Shown one piece after another: positions 39,933 through 49,038 of a stretch of DNA of 64,000 bases. The notes under the pieces were generated by a model, which was given only the letters and a program-made list of their open reading frames with translations, did no database searches and was not told the origin of the DNA. Numbering within the stretch: position 1 is the first letter of the stretch; each line of letters opens with the position of its first letter. Source of the stretch: Sinosporangium siamense (GTDB lineage Bacteria; Actinomycetota; Actinomycetes; Streptosporangiales; Streptosporangiaceae); the NCBI RefSeq assembly GCF_016863435.1, contig NZ_BOOW01000018.1:124001-188000 (forward strand), in the 5' to 3' direction. The translations under genes and the position numbers were made by a program.

Positions 39933-40696
39933 CCCACGGAACACTACGTGTCTCGGCCCTCACCAAGATCTTCAACAAGGGCTCCACCACCGTCACCGCG
40001 CTTGAGAACGTCGACATCGACATCGCCGAGGGCGAGTTCGTCTCGATCGTCGGCAGCTCGGGCTGCGGGAAGTCGACCCTCCTCAACATCCTCGCCGGGC
40101 TCGAACGGCAGAGCTCCGGCCAGGTCCTCGTCAACGGCAGGCCCATCGCCGGGCCCGGCCCCGACCGGGCCATGGTGTTCCAGTCCGACGCCTCCTTTCC
40201 CTGGCTCACCGTCAAGGACAACCTCGAATACGGCCTCAAGGTGCAGGGGCGGAGCCAGGCCGAGCGCGAACGGGTGGTGGGCGAGCTGCTGCCCCTGCTC
40301 GGCCTCGACCAGTTCGCCCACGCCTACCCGCGCGAGCTGTCCGGCGGCATGCGAAAGCGCATCGACATCGGGCGCGCCTACGCCGTGGAGCCGGAGATCC
40401 TCCTCATGGACGAGCCGTTCGGCGCCCTCGACGTCGTCACCCGCGAGCACATGCAGGACGAGCTTCTGCGCACCTGGTCGGCACGGCGCTCGACCGTCGT
40501 CTTCATCACCCACGACATCGACGAGGCGATCATGCTCTCGGACCGCATCGTCATGCTCAGCCCGCGGCCCGGCCGCGTCCGCGAGGTCGTCGACGTCCCC
40601 TTCGCCCGCCCCCGCACCCCCGAGCTGCGGGAGACCGCGGACTTCTACAAGCTGCGCACCGACCTCCGCCGCATGATGGGAGAGGCCACCCGATGA
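39929..40696 (+). CDS. SsuB/TauB-type ABC importer ATPase
   Basis: 255 residues. Walker A GSSGCGKST, Q-loop MVFQSDASFPWLTV, signature LSGGMRKRIDIGRAY, Walker B ILLMDEPFGALD and switch His in VFITHDIDEAI. This subfamily drives importers of sulfonates, nitrate, taurine or thiamine-precursor-like molecules. Overlaps both neighbours by four bases. Confidence 0.95.
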   Translation: MTHGTLRVSALTKIFNKGSTTVTALENVDIDIAEGEFVSIVGSSGCGKSTLLNILAGLERQSSGQVLVNGRPIAGPGPDRAMVFQSDASFPWLTVKDNLEYGLKVQGRSQAERERVVGELLPLLGLDQFAHAYPRELSGGMRKRIDIGRAYAVEPEILLMDEPFGALDVVTREHMQDELLRTWSARRSTVVFITHDIDEAIMLSDRIVMLSPRPGRVREVVDVPFARPRTPELRETADFYKLRTDLRRMMGEATR

Positions 40697-41514
40697 GACT
40701 GCGTTTGATCAGCCTGGGCTCCCTGGCCGCCGTCGCCGCCGTGTGGGCGGTGCTCACACTCGGCGGGTTCGTCGACAAGCTCTTCCTGCCCGGCCCGCAG
40801 GACCTCATGTCCGTCGTCACCGAGTCCTGGCAGGAGCTCCTCGCCAACCTCGGCTTCACCCTGACCCGGCAGGCGGTCGGGTTCCTCATCGGATCCGCCC
40901 TCGGCATCGGGCTCGGGCTGCTCATGGCGTCGAGCCGCGTGGTCAACGCCGTGCTCGACCCCCTGGTCGAGCTGATCAGGCCGATCCCGCCGCTCGCGAT
41001 CATCCCGCTGCTGATCCTGTGGCTGGGCATCGGCGTCGTGCCTCAGGTGCTCCTCGTCGTCTTCGGCTGCTTCGTGATCATGGTGGTCAGCACCGTGGAA
41101 GCCGTTCGGAACGTTCCAAGAATCTACTTGAGCGCCGCGAGAACCCTCGGCGCCGGCAGCACCCGCATCTACCGGACCATCGTCATGCCGGCGATCGTCC
41201 CCGCCCTCGTGGGCAGCATCCGCGTCGCCGCCGCGGCCTCCTTCGGACTCGTCGTGGCCGCCGAGTTCATGGGGGCGCAGGAAGGCATCGGCTATCAGAT
41301 GATCCTCGCCCAGCGCTACCTGCGCACCGACCAGATCATCGTCTGCATCGCCGTCATCACCGTCACCGCGTGGCTCGTCGACCAGGCCATCCGCCGCCTG
41401 GAGAGGCGCTACACCGGCTGGACCGAACGCCACGTCACCGCGGGCGGCGCAAGCCGTACCCGCCCCAAGTCCGCCGTGGTGGCCCCCGCCGCGGCCGCGA
41501 AGGAGAACTCATGA
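40693..41514 (+). CDS. SsuC/TauC-type ABC importer permease
   Basis: 273 residues, six predicted spans and the BPD_transp_1 loop with EAVRNVPRIYLSAARTLGAG. Matches the SsuC/TauC family and pairs with the ATPase upstream. Four-base overlaps on both sides place it in the same operon. Confidence 0.95.
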   Translation: MRLRLISLGSLAAVAAVWAVLTLGGFVDKLFLPGPQDLMSVVTESWQELLANLGFTLTRQAVGFLIGSALGIGLGLLMASSRVVNAVLDPLVELIRPIPPLAIIPLLILWLGIGVVPQVLLVVFGCFVIMVVSTVEAVRNVPRIYLSAARTLGAGSTRIYRTIVMPAIVPALVGSIRVAAAASFGLVVAAEFMGAQEGIGYQMILAQRYLRTDQIIVCIAVITVTAWLVDQAIRRLERRYTGWTERHVTAGGASRTRPKSAVVAPAAAAKENS

Positions 41515-42605
41515 GAAAGATCGCCGTCCTGGCGCTCGGCTGCGCCCTCACCCTCGGGCTGGCGGCCTGCGGATCCGGCTCCGAGGACAACACCGCCGCC
41601 GGCACACCCGCGAAGCAGGCCGTGAAGTTCGGCATCATGCCGTACTTCGACTACGCGCCCTGGGACCTCGCGCAGGAGCAGGGCTTCTTCGCGGCCGAGG
41701 GCCTCGAATACACCTCGACGCTCTTCCCCGTCGAGGGCAACATGGCGCCGGCCCTGGTCAACGGCTCCGTCGACGTCGGTGCCTTCTCCGACACCGCCGC
41801 CGTCAACCTCGCCGGGCAGTTCCCGAAGCTGCGGATGATCGGCTTCCAGAACGTGTTCACCGGCTTCGCCATCATGGCCCGCAAGGGCCAGTTCACCACC
41901 TACGAGGAGAACCTCGCCAAGGCCGGCGGTGACGCGGAGAAGGCCGCCGTCGCGACGATCCAGCAGCTCAAGGGCAAGACGATCGTCACCACCAGCGGAG
42001 CCGCGTTCTCCATGGTCATCGACCAGGCCCTGGAGAAGGCCGGCATGCCGAAGAGCGACCTCAAGGTCGCCGACTTCGAGCCCGACGCGGGCGTCGCGGC
42101 CTTCCAGCGCGGCACCGGCGACATCTTCCTGGGCGGCCTGCCGCAGCGCCAGCGGCTGACCGAACTCGGCAACGTGCCGCTCATCGCCGGCGACCAGATC
42201 GGGCCCGGCGCCATCGCGCTCAGCGGCCTCGTGGCCAACGACGAGTTCGCCAAGCAGCACCCCGACGCGCTCGCCGCCCTCCAGCGCGTGTGGTTCAAGA
42301 CCATGGCCTACATGGACGCCAACCCGGACAAGGCCCACGGTTTCATCGCCGACTGGGCCAACAAGAAGAACGGCGCCTCGAACAAGGCGGCGGACGTCGC
42401 CAAGTTCTACACGGACTACGTCAAGCTCGCCAAGACCCCCGCCGACGCCGACAAGATGTTCTACGCGGCCGACGCTCCCAACAACTGGAAGTCCCGCCTC
42501 GGCTACCTCATCAAGTACGGCGAAGCCACCAAAGCCCTCAAGCCCGGCACGGTGCGCGCGGACGAGCTTGTCATCGCCCCCGAAGTCATGAAAAAGGTTG
42601 GGTGA
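41511..42605 (+). CDS. NMT1/SsuA-type substrate-binding lipoprotein
   Basis: 364 residues. Lipobox LAAC with Cys20 (MRKIAVLALGCALTLGLAAC). The NMT1/SsuA-like fold is visible in FGIMPYFDYAPWDLAQEQGFF, VNGSVDVGAFSDTAAVN and LKGKTIVTTSGAAFSMVIDQ. These proteins bind small anionic or heterocyclic molecules rather than ordinary sugars, which is odd in a ROK-controlled operon. AAGGAG lies before the ATG, which overlaps the permease stop. Confidence 0.93.
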   Translation: MRKIAVLALGCALTLGLAACGSGSEDNTAAGTPAKQAVKFGIMPYFDYAPWDLAQEQGFFAAEGLEYTSTLFPVEGNMAPALVNGSVDVGAFSDTAAVNLAGQFPKLRMIGFQNVFTGFAIMARKGQFTTYEENLAKAGGDAEKAAVATIQQLKGKTIVTTSGAAFSMVIDQALEKAGMPKSDLKVADFEPDAGVAAFQRGTGDIFLGGLPQRQRLTELGNVPLIAGDQIGPGAIALSGLVANDEFAKQHPDALAALQRVWFKTMAYMDANPDKAHGFIADWANKKNGASNKAADVAKFYTDYVKLAKTPADADKMFYAADAPNNWKSRLGYLIKYGEATKALKPGTVRADELVIAPEVMKKVG

Positions 42606-42613
42606 GCACCTAG

Positions 42614-43966
42614 ATGGCAGGCATCCACATCCACACCCAGGATGTGAACGACGAGGGCGTCGAGGCCATCGCCTCCCGCATCGCCCGGATGGACGACGTC
42701 GAATACGTCTTCGCCCAGGTCAACACCATCTTCGAGCGGAATCCCTCCCCGACCGGCACGCTGGAGCACAACTCGGTGCACGACGTCGTCATCGGCGAGG
42801 GGCTGCTCTACACCGGCTTCGACCCGCAGGAGGTCTATCCCGGCCTCTATCAGAAGGTCGAGCCCGACCCGGACCGGCGCGACATCCTTGGAACGTTGCA
42901 AAGGTCCACGCTCAACGAGTCGTACACGATCGTGCCGTGGATCAACGTGCTGAACGGTGACTTCCTCGGCGACCTCGACGCCAGTTGCGTCGTGGACGTC
43001 GAGGGGGAGCGGGTGGGCCATTGGTTGTGCCCCAACGGCCCGCACGTCGTGGAGATGTGGGCCAGGGTGATCGCGGCCCTGGTCGAGCGCTACGGCTGGC
43101 GCACGATCATGATCGACCGGATCCGCTACCCCGACTGGTCCGGCCGTGAGCTTGAGCCGCGCTCCATCCTGAGCTGCTTCTGCGACTCCTGCCTGCGCGG
43201 CTTCCCCGAGGCAGGCATCGACGTCGATGATCTGCGCCGCGCCATGCGCGAGGTGGCCGGCCTGCTCGTCGAGGGGCGCTTCGCCGAGGCGGTCACCTCC
43301 TTCAGGGGCTCGCCGGTGCTGGCCTCCTGGGTGGAGTTCCGTCAACGCAGTGTCACCCGCATGGTCGAGAGGCTCGTCGCGCGCACACGCGAACTGAGCG
43401 CGGAGGTCGAGCTGTGGCTCGACGTGTGGCCGCCCTGCTACGGATGGTTGCTCGGCCAGGATCTGACCGAGCTCACCAAGCACGGCACGCGGCTCAAGCA
43501 CTTCCCCTACCACCGCCTCGGCGGCGGGGCCGACGTCCAGGGTTTCATCGACTACTTCGCCGCCGACGACGAGGGCCGTGAGGAGGCATTCCGGGCGTTC
43601 CTCGACTTCTTCGGCCTGCCGTACGACCTCTCTTATCGGCGGTTCAAGGAGGACGGTTTCCCGCTGCGGTTCGTGCGCGACGAGAACGACAGGGTGCGGA
43701 GCCTCGCCCAGGAGGGCACCCGCGTCTACAGCGGCGTGCAGATGTGGAACCTGTCGCCCGCCGAGCTCGTGGAGGCGACCAGGGAGGCCTACGGCAGCCA
43801 GGCCGACGACGTCATCTACTACTGCTACGGCTGGGCGTCCGACGACCTGTTCGGCGCCGCCAACGGCCTTCGCCCCGAGGGTAACCTTCGCCCCGTGCAG
43901 GGCCATCGCCCCGTGCAGGGCCTTCGCTCCGCGAAGGGCCTTCGCTCCGCGGGTGGCAGCGGGTGA
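42614..43966 (+). CDS. TIM-barrel glycoside-hydrolase-like protein of unknown function
   Basis: 450 residues, no signal peptide, so cytoplasmic. Stretches such as YTIVPWINVLNGDF, ERYGWRTIMIDRIRYPDWSG, a cysteine cluster LSCFCDSCLRGF, VELWLDVWPPCYGW and DVIYYCYGWAS resemble uncharacterised (beta/alpha)8 hydrolase-like families that have the strand-end DRIRYP pattern. No family number can be given. The C terminus ends in hexapeptide repeats encoded by five 18-base DNA repeats. It starts eight bases after the binding-protein gene and ends overlapping the ROK kinase start, so it probably acts on the imported compound. Confidence 0.6.
   Translation: MAGIHIHTQDVNDEGVEAIASRIARMDDVEYVFAQVNTIFERNPSPTGTLEHNSVHDVVIGEGLLYTGFDPQEVYPGLYQKVEPDPDRRDILGTLQRSTLNESYTIVPWINVLNGDFLGDLDASCVVDVEGERVGHWLCPNGPHVVEMWARVIAALVERYGWRTIMIDRIRYPDWSGRELEPRSILSCFCDSCLRGFPEAGIDVDDLRRAMREVAGLLVEGRFAEAVTSFRGSPVLASWVEFRQRSVTRMVERLVARTRELSAEVELWLDVWPPCYGWLLGQDLTELTKHGTRLKHFPYHRLGGGADVQGFIDYFAADDEGREEAFRAFLDFFGLPYDLSYRRFKEDGFPLRFVRDENDRVRSLAQEGTRVYSGVQMWNLSPAELVEATREAYGSQADDVIYYCYGWASDDLFGAANGLRPEGNLRPVQGHRPVQGLRSAKGLRSAGGSG
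43865..43954 (+). repeat. Five 18-bp in-frame tandem repeats
   Basis: Units at 43865, 43883, 43901, 43919 and 43937, consensus GGCCTTCGCCCCGTGCAG. They encode GLRPEG, NLRPVQ, GHRPVQ, GLRSAK and GLRSAG at the C terminus of the hydrolase-like protein. Copy number probably varies by slippage. Confidence 0.9.
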
Positions 43967-44895
43967 GCGGTGTCATCGGCATCGACCTCGGCGGCACCAA
44001 ATGCCACGGCGCTCTGGGTGACGCCGCGGGCGCAGTCCTGGCGGAGTTCCGCACCGGCACCGATGTGCCCGGCGGGGCCGGTGAGGTGCTGACCCTGGTC
44101 TGGCGGCGGCTGCGGCGGGAGGCGGAGGACCGCGGCATCGACGTACGGCACGCCACCGTCGGCATCCCCGCGGTCTTCGATCCCGTCACCGGGCAGGCCA
44201 GCCAGGGCACCAACATCGGCTGGGAGGGCTTCGACGTCGCCGCCGTCGTCGAGACCTTCGAGGTGCCGGTGCTCGTCGAGAACGACGCCAACCTCGCGGG
44301 CCTCGCGGAGGCCACGGCCGGAAACGCCGTCGGGGTGCCCGACTTCGTGCTCCTGTCCCTCGGCACCGGCTTCGGCGGCGCCCTGTTCGCCGGCGGCGAG
44401 CTTGTGCGCGGTGCGCGTGGTGCGGCGGCCGAGTTCGGGGAGATGCTGCTCGCCGACCCCGAGGGCGGCCTGGTGCGGGCGGAGGACCGCGTCAGCGGTC
44501 TCGCCCTGCGCGACGACGCCCGCAAGCTGGTCACGGGCGACGCCGGTGCCGCGGCCGAGCTGGGGGAGGTCCCGACCGCCCAGACCGTGATCGCGGGCGC
44601 CGTGCGCGGGGAGCGGCACGCCCGGCTCCTGGTCGAAGAGATGCTGGACGCGCTGGCGCTGGTCGTGGTCAACATCTGCGCGACGACGGACCCCCGGCTG
44701 GTCGTGCTGGACGGCGGGATGGGGCGGGCGCTGGCGCCGTTCACCGGCGCGCTGGCGTCCCGGGTGGCGGGTCTGGGAGTGTCGTCGCCTCGGGTCGCCG
44801 TCTCCAGCCTCTACCCCAATGCCACCATCAGTGGGGCTTTGCAGCAGTCTGTACGGTACGTGGAGCGGTGCGTTAGTAAAGCTAATTTACTATGA
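43963..44895 (+). CDS. ROK-family sugar kinase (second)
   Basis: 310 residues, GTG start overlapping the previous stop (GTGA). IGIDLGGTKCHGALGD (phosphate loop), VLVENDANLAGLAEA (catalytic Asp), LSLGTGFGGALFAGG and VVLDGGMGRAL fit a ROK kinase. As in the kinase at 37012, the cysteine zinc motif is missing. Last gene of the importer operon; likely phosphorylates the product of uptake and hydrolysis. The operator of the second ROK regulator overlaps its 3' end. Confidence 0.88.
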   Translation: MSGVIGIDLGGTKCHGALGDAAGAVLAEFRTGTDVPGGAGEVLTLVWRRLRREAEDRGIDVRHATVGIPAVFDPVTGQASQGTNIGWEGFDVAAVVETFEVPVLVENDANLAGLAEATAGNAVGVPDFVLLSLGTGFGGALFAGGELVRGARGAAAEFGEMLLADPEGGLVRAEDRVSGLALRDDARKLVTGDAGAAAELGEVPTAQTVIAGAVRGERHARLLVEEMLDALALVVVNICATTDPRLVVLDGGMGRALAPFTGALASRVAGLGVSSPRVAVSSLYPNATISGALQQSVRYVERCVSKANLL

Positions 44896-44918
44896 ACCTC
44901 AAAGAGACCCCTTTGAGG
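44874..44918 (+). promoter_or_regulatory. Operator-like palindromes upstream of the second ROK regulator
   Basis: TAGTAAA (44874-44880) and TTTACTA (44886-44892) form a perfect palindrome around five bases, overlapping the end of the kinase gene. A second inverted repeat, CCTCAAA (44897-44903) / TTTGAGG (44912-44918), follows at once. The sequence differs from the first ROK operator, so the two regulators should recognise different sites. Confidence 0.6.
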
Positions 44919-44942
44919 AGATCCTTGGGGGAGGTGTAGCAC

Positions 44943-46169
44943 GTGCGGACCAGGTCGGATCAATTGGGCAGCCCACGCCTGCTACGGGTTATGAACGAGC
45001 GGCTGCTGCTCGACCATCTGCTCGTCCGCGGCCCAGCCTCCAGAGCCGACCTGGCCAAGATCACCGGCCTCTCCAAGCCGACAGTCTCGGCCGCCCTCGC
45101 CGGCATGGAGGACAGCGGGCTCGTCCACCTCGCCGGTGAAGTGCTCGGCCGGCCCGGCCCGGTGACATCGCTCTACGACGTCACCGCCGGGGCCGCCCAC
45201 ATCGGAGCCGTCGACATCGGCCGCGACTGGATCCGCGTCGCCGTCGCCGATCTCCGCGGCCGCTTCGTCGGCCGTAAAGACGGCAGGAACGCGGCCAAGA
45301 ACAGCGAAGACCTGGTCAGCCGCGTCCGCGAACTCGCCCAGGCCGCCGCCGGCCAAGCCGGGCTCCCCTGGACCTCGGTCATCACCGCCGTCGTCGGCAG
45401 CCCCGGCGTCTACGACAAAGACGCCGACCGCATGATCTTCGCCCCCAACCTGCCCGGCTGGGAAGGCTCCGGTCTCGGCGACCGCCTGCGCACCGCCCTC
45501 GGCGTCGACGTCACCATCGAAAACGACATCAACCTCGCCGCCCTCGGCGAACACGCCTACGGCGCGGGCCACGGCATCGCCAACTTCGCCCTCGTGTCCA
45601 TCGGCACCGGCGTGGGCATGGGCATAGTCGTCAACGGCGAACTCTACGTCGGTGCCCGCGGCGCCGCCGGCGAGGTCTCCTTCCTCCCCGCCCCCGAACC
45701 CGTCCCCGCCGACGACGACACCCTGCGCCACGGCCTCACCGAGTCGCTCGCCGCCGCCCCCGGCGTCGTCCGCGCCGCCCGCGCCGCCGGCCTTCACTTG
45801 GACACCGCCAAAGAGGTTTTCACCGCCGCCGCCGAGGGCGACCCGGCCGCCCTGGAGGTCGTCCACGCCGAAGGCCGCCGCATCGGCGGCCTGATCGTCG
45901 CCGTGGCCTCGGTCCTGGACCCCGAACTGGTCGTCCTCACCGGGGGCGTGGGCCACAACCTCGCCCTCCTCGGGGACGCCATCACGAGTCGCTTCGCCGA
46001 ACTCGGCCCCCTCCGTCCCCGGGTGGTCGCCAGCACCTTGGGGGACAGCGGGGTCCTACTCGGGGCGGTCGCGCGTGCCCTTTCTCAGGCTTGGGACCAT
46101 ATTTTCGACTTGCGCCAGTCGGGGGTGCAGCCACGCCAATCGGGGGTGCAGTACGGCATGAGCCGCTGA
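44943..46169 (+). CDS. ROK-family transcriptional regulator (second)
   Basis: 408 residues, GTG start with GGAGG about ten bases upstream. An N-terminal winged helix (SRADLAKITGLSKPTVSAAL) and a ROK domain (IGAVDIGRDWIRVAVADL, VTIENDINLAALGE, GTGVGMGIVVNGE, VVLTGGVGHNL). The C terminus has a seven-residue duplication, RQSGVQP-RQSGVQY, from a 21-base repeat at 46113-46154. Likely represses its own promoter, and possibly the locus upstream, in response to a sugar. Confidence 0.92.
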   Translation: MRTRSDQLGSPRLLRVMNERLLLDHLLVRGPASRADLAKITGLSKPTVSAALAGMEDSGLVHLAGEVLGRPGPVTSLYDVTAGAAHIGAVDIGRDWIRVAVADLRGRFVGRKDGRNAAKNSEDLVSRVRELAQAAAGQAGLPWTSVITAVVGSPGVYDKDADRMIFAPNLPGWEGSGLGDRLRTALGVDVTIENDINLAALGEHAYGAGHGIANFALVSIGTGVGMGIVVNGELYVGARGAAGEVSFLPAPEPVPADDDTLRHGLTESLAAAPGVVRAARAAGLHLDTAKEVFTAAAEGDPAALEVVHAEGRRIGGLIVAVASVLDPELVVLTGGVGHNLALLGDAITSRFAELGPLRPRVVASTLGDSGVLLGAVARALSQAWDHIFDLRQSGVQPRQSGVQYGMSR

Positions 46170-46231
46170 GGGTGGCCTTGCCGGGGTCTTGGCCGGCCTG
46201 GTGGCGTGTCCCGAGCGGGTGCGCCTCTGGG

Positions 46232-46482
46232 GGATGGCTTTCGGAGACGGCGCGGGTGGACGGCTGGGTGGATGGATCTCGGACACGGCGCGGTGTGGTG
46301 CGGGCCGCTGGGCGGATGGATCTCGGACACGGCTCGGAGAGACCGCTGGGGGGTGGTTCTCGGAGACGGCGCGGAGCGGACCGCTGGGTGGATGGATCTC
46401 AGACGCGGCGCGGTGTGGTGCGGGCCGCTGGAGGGATGGATCTCAGAGCACGGCACAGTGTGGTGTGGTGCGGGCCGCTAAG
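46232..46482. repeat. Six-unit degenerate tandem repeat upstream of leuB
   Basis: Units start near 46232, 46270, 46314, 46352, 46390 and 46434, each about 37-49 bases. The consensus opens GGATGGATCTCGGACACGGC and closes CGGGCCGCTGG. The 470-base gap between the ROK regulator and leuB is mainly this array; no gene is recognisable in it. Confidence 0.8.
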
Positions 46483-46605
46483 GAGCCAGAGCGGGGCTTG
46501 ATTTCCGGAAATGGCGCGGCTGGCCTTTGTGGAAAGGGATTTCTGGGCTTTGCCGTACAGGACGGGGTTTTGGGCCCTGGCCATCGGTCCGAATATTGAG
46601 ATCGG

Positions 46606-46635
46606 TGTTCGGCACACGAGACGGGGCGGTAGGGT
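46606..46635 (+). promoter_or_regulatory. leuB promoter, probably leaderless transcript
   Basis: A -10-like TAGGGT (46630-46635) lies six bases before the leuB ATG, with a weak -35 (TGTTCG, 46606-46611) 18 bases further up. No ribosome-binding site precedes the ATG. Confidence 0.5.
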
Positions 46636-46641
46636 ACGGCC

Positions 46642-47691
46642 ATGCAGGATACACGCGACATCCGTTTGGCGGTCATTCCCGGTGACGGCATCGGCACCGA
46701 GGTCGTCGCCGAAGGGCTGAAAGTTCTCGACGCGGCGGGGATCAAGCTGGACACCACCGGCTATGACCTTGGGGCGAAGCGCTACCACGAGACGGGCGAG
46801 ACCCTCCCCGATGCCGTGCTCAGCGAGTTGAGAGCATATGACGCCATCCTGCTTGGCGCGGTCGGCGACCCCAGCGTGCCCCCGGGTGTGCTGGAGCGCG
46901 ACCTGCTCCTGAAGCTTCGCTTCGAGCTTGATCACTACGTCAACCTGCGCCCGGTCAAGCTTTTCCCCGGCGTGCAGACCCCGCTCGGCGGCGTCTCGTC
47001 CGAGGACATCGACATGGTCGTCGTGCGTGAGGGCACCGAGGGCCCCTACGCGGGGGCCGGCGGCGTGCTGCGCAAGGGCACCCCGCACGAGGTCGCCACC
47101 CAGGAGTCGCTCAACACCGCCTACGGCGTCGAGCGCGTCGTGCGTTACGCCTTCGAGAAGGCGAAGAGCCGTCCGCGCCGGAAGCTCACGCTGGTCCACA
47201 AGACCAACGTGCTCACCTACGCCGGTGACCTGTGGGCTCGTGTCACCGACCGGGTCGCGACGGAGTTCCCCGAGGTCACGGTCGACTACTGCCACGTCGA
47301 CGCCGCCTCGATGTTCTTCGTCAACCAGCCGCAGAGGTTCGACGTGATCGTCACCGACAACCTCTTCGGTGACATCCTCACCGACATCGGCGCCGCCATC
47401 GCCGGCGGCATCGGCCTCGCCGCCAGCGGCAACGTCAACCCCGACCGCACCGCGCCCAGCATGTTCGAGCCCGTGCACGGCTCCGCGCCGGACATCGCCG
47501 GTCAGGGCAAGGCCGACCCGACCGCCACCATCCTGTCGGTCGCCATGCTCCTCGACCACCTCGGCCTGGCCAAGGACGCCGCCCGCATCGAGCAGGCCGT
47601 CGCCGACGACCTCCTTGAGCGCCGCGAGACCGCGGCCACCCGATCGACCAGCGAGATCGGCGACCACATCGCCGCCCGAGTAGCCGGCTAA
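46642..47691 (+). CDS. leuB: 3-Isopropylmalate dehydrogenase
   Basis: 349 residues. Oxidatively decarboxylates 3-isopropylmalate in leucine synthesis. Family motifs: [34 protein letters not shown], the metal-binding stretch [20 protein letters not shown] and the adenine-binding [20 protein letters not shown]. Normal length for the actinobacterial form. Followed by a strong terminator, then ilvE. Confidence 0.97.
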   Translation: MQDTRDIRLAVIPGDGIGTEVVAEGLKVLDAAGIKLDTTGYDLGAKRYHETGETLPDAVLSELRAYDAILLGAVGDPSVPPGVLERDLLLKLRFELDHYVNLRPVKLFPGVQTPLGGVSSEDIDMVVVREGTEGPYAGAGGVLRKGTPHEVATQESLNTAYGVERVVRYAFEKAKSRPRRKLTLVHKTNVLTYAGDLWARVTDRVATEFPEVTVDYCHVDAASMFFVNQPQRFDVIVTDNLFGDILTDIGAAIAGGIGLAASGNVNPDRTAPSMFEPVHGSAPDIAGQGKADPTATILSVAMLLDHLGLAKDAARIEQAVADDLLERRETAATRSTSEIGDHIAARVAG

Positions 47692-47708
47692 GGCCGCCTC
47701 TGCTCGTC

Positions 47709-47750
47709 GCGCCCGGCGGTCCCCCATCAAGGACCGCTGGGCGCTTTTTT
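47709..47750 (+). terminator. leuB rho-independent terminator
   Basis: GCGCCCGGCGGTCC (47709-47722) pairs with GGACCGCTGGGCGC (47731-47744) with one mismatch-type pair, followed by six T (47745-47750). Confidence 0.92.
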
Positions 47751-47836
47751 GTTGTCTCATACCTGCTCAGGGGACGTCTTTCGTCCACCCGCACCTAATA
47801 GCACACCTAGCCATGCAGTAGTTTCCGATTACCTGA

Positions 47837-47852
47837 TCCATTGCACAATGGA
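47837..47852 (+). promoter_or_regulatory. Palindrome upstream of ilvE
   Basis: TCCATTG (47837-47843) and CAATGGA (47846-47852) around CA, 35 bases before the ilvE start. Possible operator; no regulator assigned. Confidence 0.4.
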
Positions 47853-47886
47853 CCTAGGGCCGATGAGTAAGAGAAGGATTAACACC

Positions 47887-48984
47887 ATGACCTCCGCTCC
47901 CCAACTCAGCTTCGACGTGCAACTCAACGCCAACGGACGCACCCCGGCCGAGCGGGAGCAGGTACTGGCCAATCCCGGCTTCGGTCAGACCTTCACCGAC
48001 CACATGATCTCGATCGACTACACCGAAGGCCGAGGCTGGCACGACGCGGCGCTCCTGCCGTACGGGCCTTTGACGCTCGACCCGGCGACCTCCGTCTTCC
48101 ACTACGCGCAGGAGTTCTTCGAAGGTCTCAAGGCCTACCGGCAGGGAGCCGACTCCATCGTCTCCTTCCGCCCCTACGCCAACGCGGCGAGATTCAACCA
48201 GTCGGCGCAGCGCATGGCCATGCCCGACCTGCCCGAGCAGACCTTCGTCGAGTCGCTCGAACTCCTCGTGCAGACCGACCGCGACTGGGTGCCGACCACC
48301 GAGGGCCACAGCCTCTACCTGCGCCCCTTCATGATCGCGACTCAGGTCGGGCTCGGCGTGAACTACCCCTCCAAGACCTACAAGTATCTGGTCATCGCCT
48401 CACCCGCCGCGTCCTACTTCAGCGGCGGCGTCACCCCCGTCTCCGTCTGGCTCTCCACCGAGTACACCCGCGCGGCTCCCGGCGGCACCGGCTATGCCAA
48501 ATGCGGCGGCAACTACGCCGGCGCCTTCGTCGCCCAGCGCCAGGCCGTCGCGCAGGGCTGCGACCAGGTCGTGTGGCTCGACGCCCACGAGCACCGCTGG
48601 GTCGAGGAAATGGGCGGCATGAACCTCTTCTTCGTGCGCGGCGACCGCCTCTTCACCCCCGAACTCACCGGCACCCTCCTCCCCGGCATCACCCGCGACT
48701 CCATCCTCACCCTCGCCGCCGACCTCGGTCTCAAGGCCGAAGAGGGCCGCATCTCCATCGAGGAATGGCAGAGCGCCTGCGAATCCGGCGAGATCTCCGA
48801 GGTCTTCGCCTGCGGCACCGCCGCCGTCGTCACCCCCGTCGGCTCCGTGAAGGGCACCGACCGCGCCTGGACCATCGGCGACGGCACCCCGGGCCCCGTC
48901 ACCCTCCGCGTCCGCGAGGAACTCGTCGGCATCCAGTACGGCTCACGCCCCGACACCCACGACTGGATCCACAAGATCTGCTAA
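47887..48984 (+). CDS. ilvE: Branched-chain amino acid aminotransferase
   Basis: 365 residues from the ATG at 47887, which has AGAAGGA eight bases upstream. Class IV PLP enzyme; the PLP lysine is in [15 protein letters not shown] and the conserved [11 protein letters not shown] and [15 protein letters not shown] stretches follow. It transfers the amino group between glutamate and the 2-keto acids of Val, Leu and Ile, the last step of the pathway fed by ilvBNC, leuB and cimA. Confidence 0.97.
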   Translation: MTSAPQLSFDVQLNANGRTPAEREQVLANPGFGQTFTDHMISIDYTEGRGWHDAALLPYGPLTLDPATSVFHYAQEFFEGLKAYRQGADSIVSFRPYANAARFNQSAQRMAMPDLPEQTFVESLELLVQTDRDWVPTTEGHSLYLRPFMIATQVGLGVNYPSKTYKYLVIASPAASYFSGGVTPVSVWLSTEYTRAAPGGTGYAKCGGNYAGAFVAQRQAVAQGCDQVVWLDAHEHRWVEEMGGMNLFFVRGDRLFTPELTGTLLPGITRDSILTLAADLGLKAEEGRISIEEWQSACESGEISEVFACGTAAVVTPVGSVKGTDRAWTIGDGTPGPVTLRVREELVGIQYGSRPDTHDWIHKIC

Positions 48985-49038
48985 CTCATTCGGCTCCTCG
49001 GGAATGAGGTCGTCTTTCCTGACGAGAGTCACGACATG

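Noticed and set aside
46232-46482. Possible CRISPR array
   Set aside because: Units are contiguous degenerate tandem repeats with no unique spacers of constant length and no cas genes nearby.
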